From Bacteroidales bacterium (GTDB lineage Bacteria > Bacteroidota > Bacteroidia > Bacteroidales > JAIOZK01): a DNA stretch of 64,000 nt. The position numbers were made by a program, and so were the translations under genes. Position 1 is the first letter of the stretch, and each line of letters begins with the position of its first letter. The notes beneath the pieces were generated by a model, which was not told the origin of the DNA, searched no databases, and worked only from the letters and a program-made list of their open reading frames with translations. This document shows, piece after piece, positions 59,949 to 64,000 of the stretch. The DNA is taken from contig JAIPBS010000004.1 of NCBI GenBank assembly GCA_021738625.1, forward strand, positions 89,301-153,300, written 5' to 3'.

Positions 59949-60992
59949 ATGAAAAAAAACATTAAGGTTTATATTCATGTCGGCTTTCATAAGACCGGCA
60001 CAACAGCGATCCAGCATTTTTTGAATATGAACTATAAAAACCTAATTAAACAGGGAATATTATATCCATTGGAGATCAGGTTGATGTTCGAAAAAGCCAG
60101 GTATGCGCATCATGGAATTGCCTGGTATTTCGGTTTCGGTGGTGATTTAACACCTATCGATGAGATCAGAAATATGGGAATAGGTGCAAAACAAATACTC
60201 GAATCTCTTCATAAAGAGATAAACCAGAATAAGAAAAAATCTGTTATAATAAGCTCTGAAGTATTTTCTGAAAATTTTGATGAAAAGAAATTTTGCAAAG
60301 TTTTTGACCTCTTTTCTGGCTTTAGTGTTTATGTAATCTACTATATTCGCAGACAGGATAATTACGTAATAAGTGATTTTAAACACCGTGTGACACATTT
60401 TGGTTATAGTCAACCAATTGAAGAAATGCTTGGTAGGCAAAACCTGGATTACTATAATCGGATAAAATTTATCTCAAACCTCCTTGGAAAGGAGAACATA
60501 TTTGTACGCGTGTATGAGGAAGTTGATCCTGCTGGTTCAATTTTTGAAGATCTCCTATCCTGTGTTGGTGGAAGACTCAATAAATCATTCAAATTCCCCC
60601 CCAAATTACAGTCTAATCGGGGTTTAGTAAATGATTACATTGAGTTCATGCATATTATCAATACTCATTTCAGCCAAACAGAACAGAAAAAAATACGAAC
60701 ACTCTTAAGGAAGTCCGAGGTGCGGCCTAAGGATTCCACATCCCTTTTGTCGCCTCAGGAAAGATTGAAAATTATTACTGATAATTATGAATCAAACCTG
60801 AAGGTGGCTAGGGAGTTTCTTGGAAGGGATGATCTTTATAATCCTTCGAGTATTGATGTGACAAAACTTCCAGAAAAACACACTTTTAAGATAGAAGATT
60901 TTATTCAGGTTGTGCTTGATTTCAGCAATAAACAAGGTGATAAAAAACTTCGACCCAGTTTACAAAGAATGCTAAAACGGTTTACTGGCTGA
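59949..60992 (+). CDS. sulfotransferase-like protein
   Basis: A 347-residue P-loop protein starting YIHVGFHKTGTTAIQHFL, whose HKTGTT is the 5'-PSB loop of sulfotransferases. The 3'-PB side is VYVIYYIRRQDNYVISDFKH (near residue 130-145), with Arg and Asp/Ser partly in place. The remaining fold is helical and charged. It probably transfers sulfate from PAPS to the surface polysaccharide; the acceptor is unknown. Intact, overlapping the next gene by one base. Base composition is more AT-rich than the housekeeping genes of the window, which suggests horizontal acquisition. Confidence 0.75.
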   Translation: MKKNIKVYIHVGFHKTGTTAIQHFLNMNYKNLIKQGILYPLEIRLMFEKARYAHHGIAWYFGFGGDLTPIDEIRNMGIGAKQILESLHKEINQNKKKSVIISSEVFSENFDEKKFCKVFDLFSGFSVYVIYYIRRQDNYVISDFKHRVTHFGYSQPIEEMLGRQNLDYYNRIKFISNLLGKENIFVRVYEEVDPAGSIFEDLLSCVGGRLNKSFKFPPKLQSNRGLVNDYIEFMHIINTHFSQTEQKKIRTLLRKSEVRPKDSTSLLSPQERLKIITDNYESNLKVAREFLGRDDLYNPSSIDVTKLPEKHTFKIEDFIQVVLDFSNKQGDKKLRPSLQRMLKRFTG

Positions 60993-62461
60993 TGCTGTTT
61001 AGTTCAATCATTTTTCTTTTTGGATTTTTACCAATAGTTCTTTTGGTTTTCCATCTCTCCGGTAGAAAAATCAGATTGCCTTTTCTGCTTTTCAGTAGTT
61101 TGTTTTTCTATTTTTTTGGTGAGAACTACCTGTTATGGATCATCCTCGCCTCAACAATAATTGATTATTGTTGTGCCCTGATTATTTCAGGTGGCTATAG
61201 GAGAGCACCGATTAACCAGCTTATTCCTGGTGGTCAGAGAAATGGGAGACAGAAATTCGGACTGATTCTGTCTATAGTATCCAATCTGGCTTTTTTGGGC
61301 TATTTTAAGTATTCCAATTTTTTTATAGATAGTTTCAATGATGCACTGGGCGCTTTAAATATTCAAAGTTCATTCCTTTCTGATATAGCCAATATAAGTC
61401 TTCCGCTCGGTATTAGTTTTTATACCTTCCAATCAATGAGCTACACGATTGATGTTTATCGTGGTAAGGTAAAGGCCAATCGAAATTTTTTGAAAATTGC
61501 CACTTATGTGACCATGTTTCCACAGTTGGTAGCTGGACCCATTGTCAGGTATGCCGACATTGAAAAGCAGCTGGACAGGCATAAAGTCAGGATGGATCAG
61601 TTTGTGGATGGCATCAAGCGGTTTATTATTGGCTTGGCCAAAAAAGTACTCATCGCCAATACAATGGCGAAGGTTGCGGATCAGGTTTTTTTAATGTGTG
61701 GCGATGAGCTTACTACAGGTGTTGCCTGGATTGGCGTTGTTGCCTACAGTCTTCAAATCTATTTTGATTTTTCAGGTTATTCTTGTATGGCAATTGGAAT
61801 TGGAAAAATGCTTGGATTTGATTACCCGGAAAACTTTAACTATCCTTATATAGCCAAATCCATAAAGGACTTCTGGAGACGCTGGCACATATCTTTATCC
61901 ACTTGGTTCAGGGATTACCTGTATATCTCGCTGGGTGGAAACCGAAATGGAAAATGGAATACATACCGAAACCTGCTTCTAGTTTTCTCTTTGTGTGGAC
62001 TGTGGCATGGTGCCAGCTGGAATTTTGTGGTCTGGGGACTTTTTCACGGATTATTCATAGTACTTGAGCGAACCAGATTTAATGATTTTTTGGATATGGT
62101 TCCAGCTTTTCTAAGGCATATCTATGTGTTGATGGTTGTAGTGGTAGGTTGGGTTTTTTTTAGGACAGAAAGCATCCAGGATTCAATAGCTTATCTTCAG
62201 GCAATGTTTGCATTTCAATCTGATAATTATTATATACTGCTGGAGTTATTAAGACCTGACGTAATTATTATGATGGTTGCAGGTTTTATTTTCTCTGCAC
62301 CTGTTGTTTTAAAATTTCTTCGTGCGCTGGAGGATACTCGTGGCAGAAAACGTATTGTCCTGGAACTACCTCTTATGTTCGTTCATTTCGCACTTTTGTT
62401 ATTGTGTGCGATGAGCTTGGCTTCGGGAACATATAATCCTTTCATATATTTCCGTTTTTAA
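60992..62461 (+). CDS. MBOAT-family O-acyltransferase (AlgI-like)
   Basis: A 489-residue polytopic membrane protein of the membrane-bound O-acyltransferase family. Recognisable blocks: GISFYTFQSMSYTIDVYRG, YVTMFPQLVAGPIVRY, DFWRRWHISLSTWFRDYLY, and the catalytic His in CGLWHGASWNFVVWGLFHG. AlgI-type enzymes pass acetyl groups through the membrane for O-acetylation of exopolysaccharide. It partners naturally with the AlgJ/AlgX-like protein at 63307. ATG 60992 overlaps the preceding TGA. Intact. Confidence 0.93.
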   Translation: MLFSSIIFLFGFLPIVLLVFHLSGRKIRLPFLLFSSLFFYFFGENYLLWIILASTIIDYCCALIISGGYRRAPINQLIPGGQRNGRQKFGLILSIVSNLAFLGYFKYSNFFIDSFNDALGALNIQSSFLSDIANISLPLGISFYTFQSMSYTIDVYRGKVKANRNFLKIATYVTMFPQLVAGPIVRYADIEKQLDRHKVRMDQFVDGIKRFIIGLAKKVLIANTMAKVADQVFLMCGDELTTGVAWIGVVAYSLQIYFDFSGYSCMAIGIGKMLGFDYPENFNYPYIAKSIKDFWRRWHISLSTWFRDYLYISLGGNRNGKWNTYRNLLLVFSLCGLWHGASWNFVVWGLFHGLFIVLERTRFNDFLDMVPAFLRHIYVLMVVVVGWVFFRTESIQDSIAYLQAMFAFQSDNYYILLELLRPDVIIMMVAGFIFSAPVVLKFLRALEDTRGRKRIVLELPLMFVHFALLLLCAMSLASGTYNPFIYFRF

Positions 62462-62499
62462 ATGAGGAATGCGAAATTTAGTGTTTAATCTCAAATAAT

Positions 62500-63264
62500 A
62501 TGCATGTACCGGATATAAATGCCTTAATTGACAGGAAAAACCAGCTTATTATGGACTGGAGTCCAAAAGCTGGTTGTACGGTTGCAGTCAAAATGTTCTT
62601 CGAGCATATGGGGTTACTTGACAAAGCGAACCAATATTCTAACCATGTGCATGATTACCGTCAGCATGTTTTTTATGAGCACAATACCGTTTCACTGGAT
62701 GATTTGTTAAACCCGGATTATTTCAGTTTTAAAATTGTCAGAAATCCATACGCCCGTGTTGTTAGTAGTTATCTGCACATTATGAAACATATCCATATAC
62801 CCCGTATACCCAGATTGGGCATTCTCAGAATAAAAGCTGAAATCATGGGTCAGTTGAATCTATATAATGCTGATATAAGTTTCAGTCAATTTATTGATTA
62901 TTTACTTAAGATTGATATTATCAATTGTAACAATCATATGGCACAACAATACAGGTTGTATGAGGATGGTATCGAATGGAATAAGATATGTAAACTTGAA
63001 AATATTGTAATGGATATAAGCGAAGTTAATAGGTTAGCCGGAGCGGGATTCAGAATAAAAGGCAGGCGCAGTCATCACCACATTAAGAAAAATGATCAAT
63101 TGATGGAATATGTGTATGATAAACCCTGGTCTACAATTAAAAATCAAATTCCACGATACAGTTTTTTTTACACCCCTGATTTGGCTGATAAGGTATTTGA
63201 TCTATTCCATGAAGATCTTAATGCCTATCAATACTCAATAGATGATTTTCTAATTTCGTATTGA
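62500..63264 (+). CDS. sulfotransferase family protein (Sulfotransfer_2-like)
   Basis: A 254-residue protein with the 5'-PSB loop SPKAGCTVAVKMFFEHM (near residue 21-37) and the 3'-PB block FKIVRNPYARVVSSYLHIM (near residue 83-101), both in good order. It resembles the carbohydrate sulfotransferases that modify exported glycans. Located between the MBOAT and AlgJ-like genes, it fits a polysaccharide-decorating set. Intact and AT-rich. Substrate unknown. Confidence 0.86.
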   Translation: MHVPDINALIDRKNQLIMDWSPKAGCTVAVKMFFEHMGLLDKANQYSNHVHDYRQHVFYEHNTVSLDDLLNPDYFSFKIVRNPYARVVSSYLHIMKHIHIPRIPRLGILRIKAEIMGQLNLYNADISFSQFIDYLLKIDIINCNNHMAQQYRLYEDGIEWNKICKLENIVMDISEVNRLAGAGFRIKGRRSHHHIKKNDQLMEYVYDKPWSTIKNQIPRYSFFYTPDLADKVFDLFHEDLNAYQYSIDDFLISY

Positions 63265-63306
63265 CAATACGGTTAATAAAGTCTTGGGGTAAAAAACCCA
63301 ATTTAC

Positions 63307-63882
63307 ATGAGAAGGTACTTGTATTTAATATATATTATAGCTTTTGGAGTTTTGTTATTTGTACCGATTGTTGAACATGTTTGTTCATTTGGGAATGGTG
63401 GAGTGAAAAAATATCAGTTCCTGCGTGACAACCAAAGAGCAAATTATCAGGGAGTTAAATGGACTTTTCCTGGTATCGTGGATTATTTGAGCAATCTAGA
63501 AAACTGGTATAATGATAATTTTGGCTTAAAAAACGAATTGGTATACCTTAATACTAAATTTTACAAATCAATAAATGTATCACCAGATTCTCGAAGAGTT
63601 ATTTGGGGAGCAAATGGTTTTTTGTTCGCCGGTGATGACATTAATGATGTCCTATCGAAAAGCATTGGAAGAATCCGGTTTAATGAAGAAGAGCTGAATG
63701 GTTATTATAGTTATTTATTAGAAATAAACAGATTTTGTAAACTAAACAACATTAAATTTTATTTATTGATACCTCCCAATAAGCATACTGTTTATAAAGA
63801 ATATTTACCTAACTATTATAGGACAGAGGAAAGGACAAATTATGACCAACTTATTAAATTATATGAGTATCAGTTAACATGA
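63307..63882 (+). CDS. AlgJ/AlgX-like (SGNH-type) acyltransferase, truncated
   Basis: A 191-residue frame with an N-terminal span (YLYLIYIIAFGVLLFVPIV) and then the start of an AlgJ/AlgX-type domain: LENWYNDNFGLKNELVYLNT, VIWGANGFLFAGDD and the beta-strand FYLLIPPNKHTVYKEYLP (D/S-H catalytic region begins). Family members run to about 350-400 residues. The frame ends at TGA 63882 without the C-terminal half (catalytic His and later motifs), and a different gene remnant begins at 63879. It is probably a broken partner of the MBOAT enzyme. Confidence 0.65.
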   Translation: MRRYLYLIYIIAFGVLLFVPIVEHVCSFGNGGVKKYQFLRDNQRANYQGVKWTFPGIVDYLSNLENWYNDNFGLKNELVYLNTKFYKSINVSPDSRRVIWGANGFLFAGDDINDVLSKSIGRIRFNEEELNGYYSYLLEINRFCKLNNIKFYLLIPPNKHTVYKEYLPNYYRTEERTNYDQLIKLYEYQLT

Positions 63883-64000
63883 ACAAGGTCTTTGTAATTA
63901 TAACTTGCACAGGCAAATAGCAGTCTGTCGAATATTTTTTCTCTGAAGTATCTTCGGTTTACTTTGTAACAGAACTCATCCAAATAATCCTGATAATATT
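63879..64000 (+). pseudogene. start of a broken GT2 glycosyltransferase, partial
   Basis: ATG 63879 (overlapping the stop of the AlgJ-like frame) reads MNKVFVIITCTGK and TAG. In the other frame SSLSNIFSLKYLRFTL then NSSK follows; together these resemble a GT2 start (VIIVTYNGxx ... SLxSxxYxxxxVxxxDNxSxD). The match is short and includes several disruptions. The rest lies outside the window. Confidence 0.4.

Overview
The window looks like a chromosomal segment of a Bacteroidota bacterium, probably a Bacteroidales/Marinilabiliales-type anaerobe or facultative anaerobe from a marine or sediment habitat. The evidence is an A/V-type ATPase operon with the Bacteroidota gene order and a DUF2764 gene, a short 288-residue primary sigma factor, type IX secretion (T9SS) sorting domains, a FISUMP-domain protein, and promoters of the Bacteroidota form TTTG-N18/19-TAnnTTTG. 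No rRNA, tRNA or CRISPR array was seen.

Layout. 1-2044 (minus): a di-heme c-type cytochrome running off the window edge, a cupin and a double-cluster ferredoxin-like protein. 2250-9719 (plus): the V-type ATPase operon E-DUF2764-A-B-D-I-K; the K subunit carries the residues that bind Na+ in Enterococcus NtpK. 9906-11615: two almost identical 190-bp hairpin elements flank an AAA/DUF4143 ATPase. 11639-18103: two polytopic membrane proteins of likely GT-C type, a FISUMP protein and a large secreted protein. 18233-22234: a second DUF4143 ATPase, a dead HepT-like (DUF86) toxin gene, an Rrf2 regulator divergent from a putative heavy-metal exporter, and a universal stress protein. 22351-36916: housekeeping genes (aroE, PopT/DUF368, glmM, recR, mltG, dapF), TPR proteins, an orphan higA beside a decapitated higB, and three arrays of an 11-bp repeat. 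37070-45024: degP/htrA, rpoD, a long GAPDH, pyrG and yidC. 45538-49478: two large repeat-rich proteins with T9SS C-terminal domains.

49785 to the end is a surface-polysaccharide locus: gmd and rmd (GDP-D-rhamnose supply), glycosyltransferases, an ABC exporter pair, three sulfotransferases, an MBOAT O-acyltransferase and an AlgJ/AlgX-like protein. Together they suggest an exported, sulfated and acylated polysaccharide. The striking feature is how much of it is broken. Between about 51.7 and 59.9 kb, and again at the right edge, genes carry many frameshifts and in-frame stops, while gmd, rmd, the exporter and the genes at 59949-63264 are intact. Two of the broken glycosyltransferase genes share an N-terminal architecture (YPDV-type repeats plus an unnamed module) in front of different catalytic domains. 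This is the least described part of the window.

All functional calls come from reading motifs and domain patterns. No database search was run.
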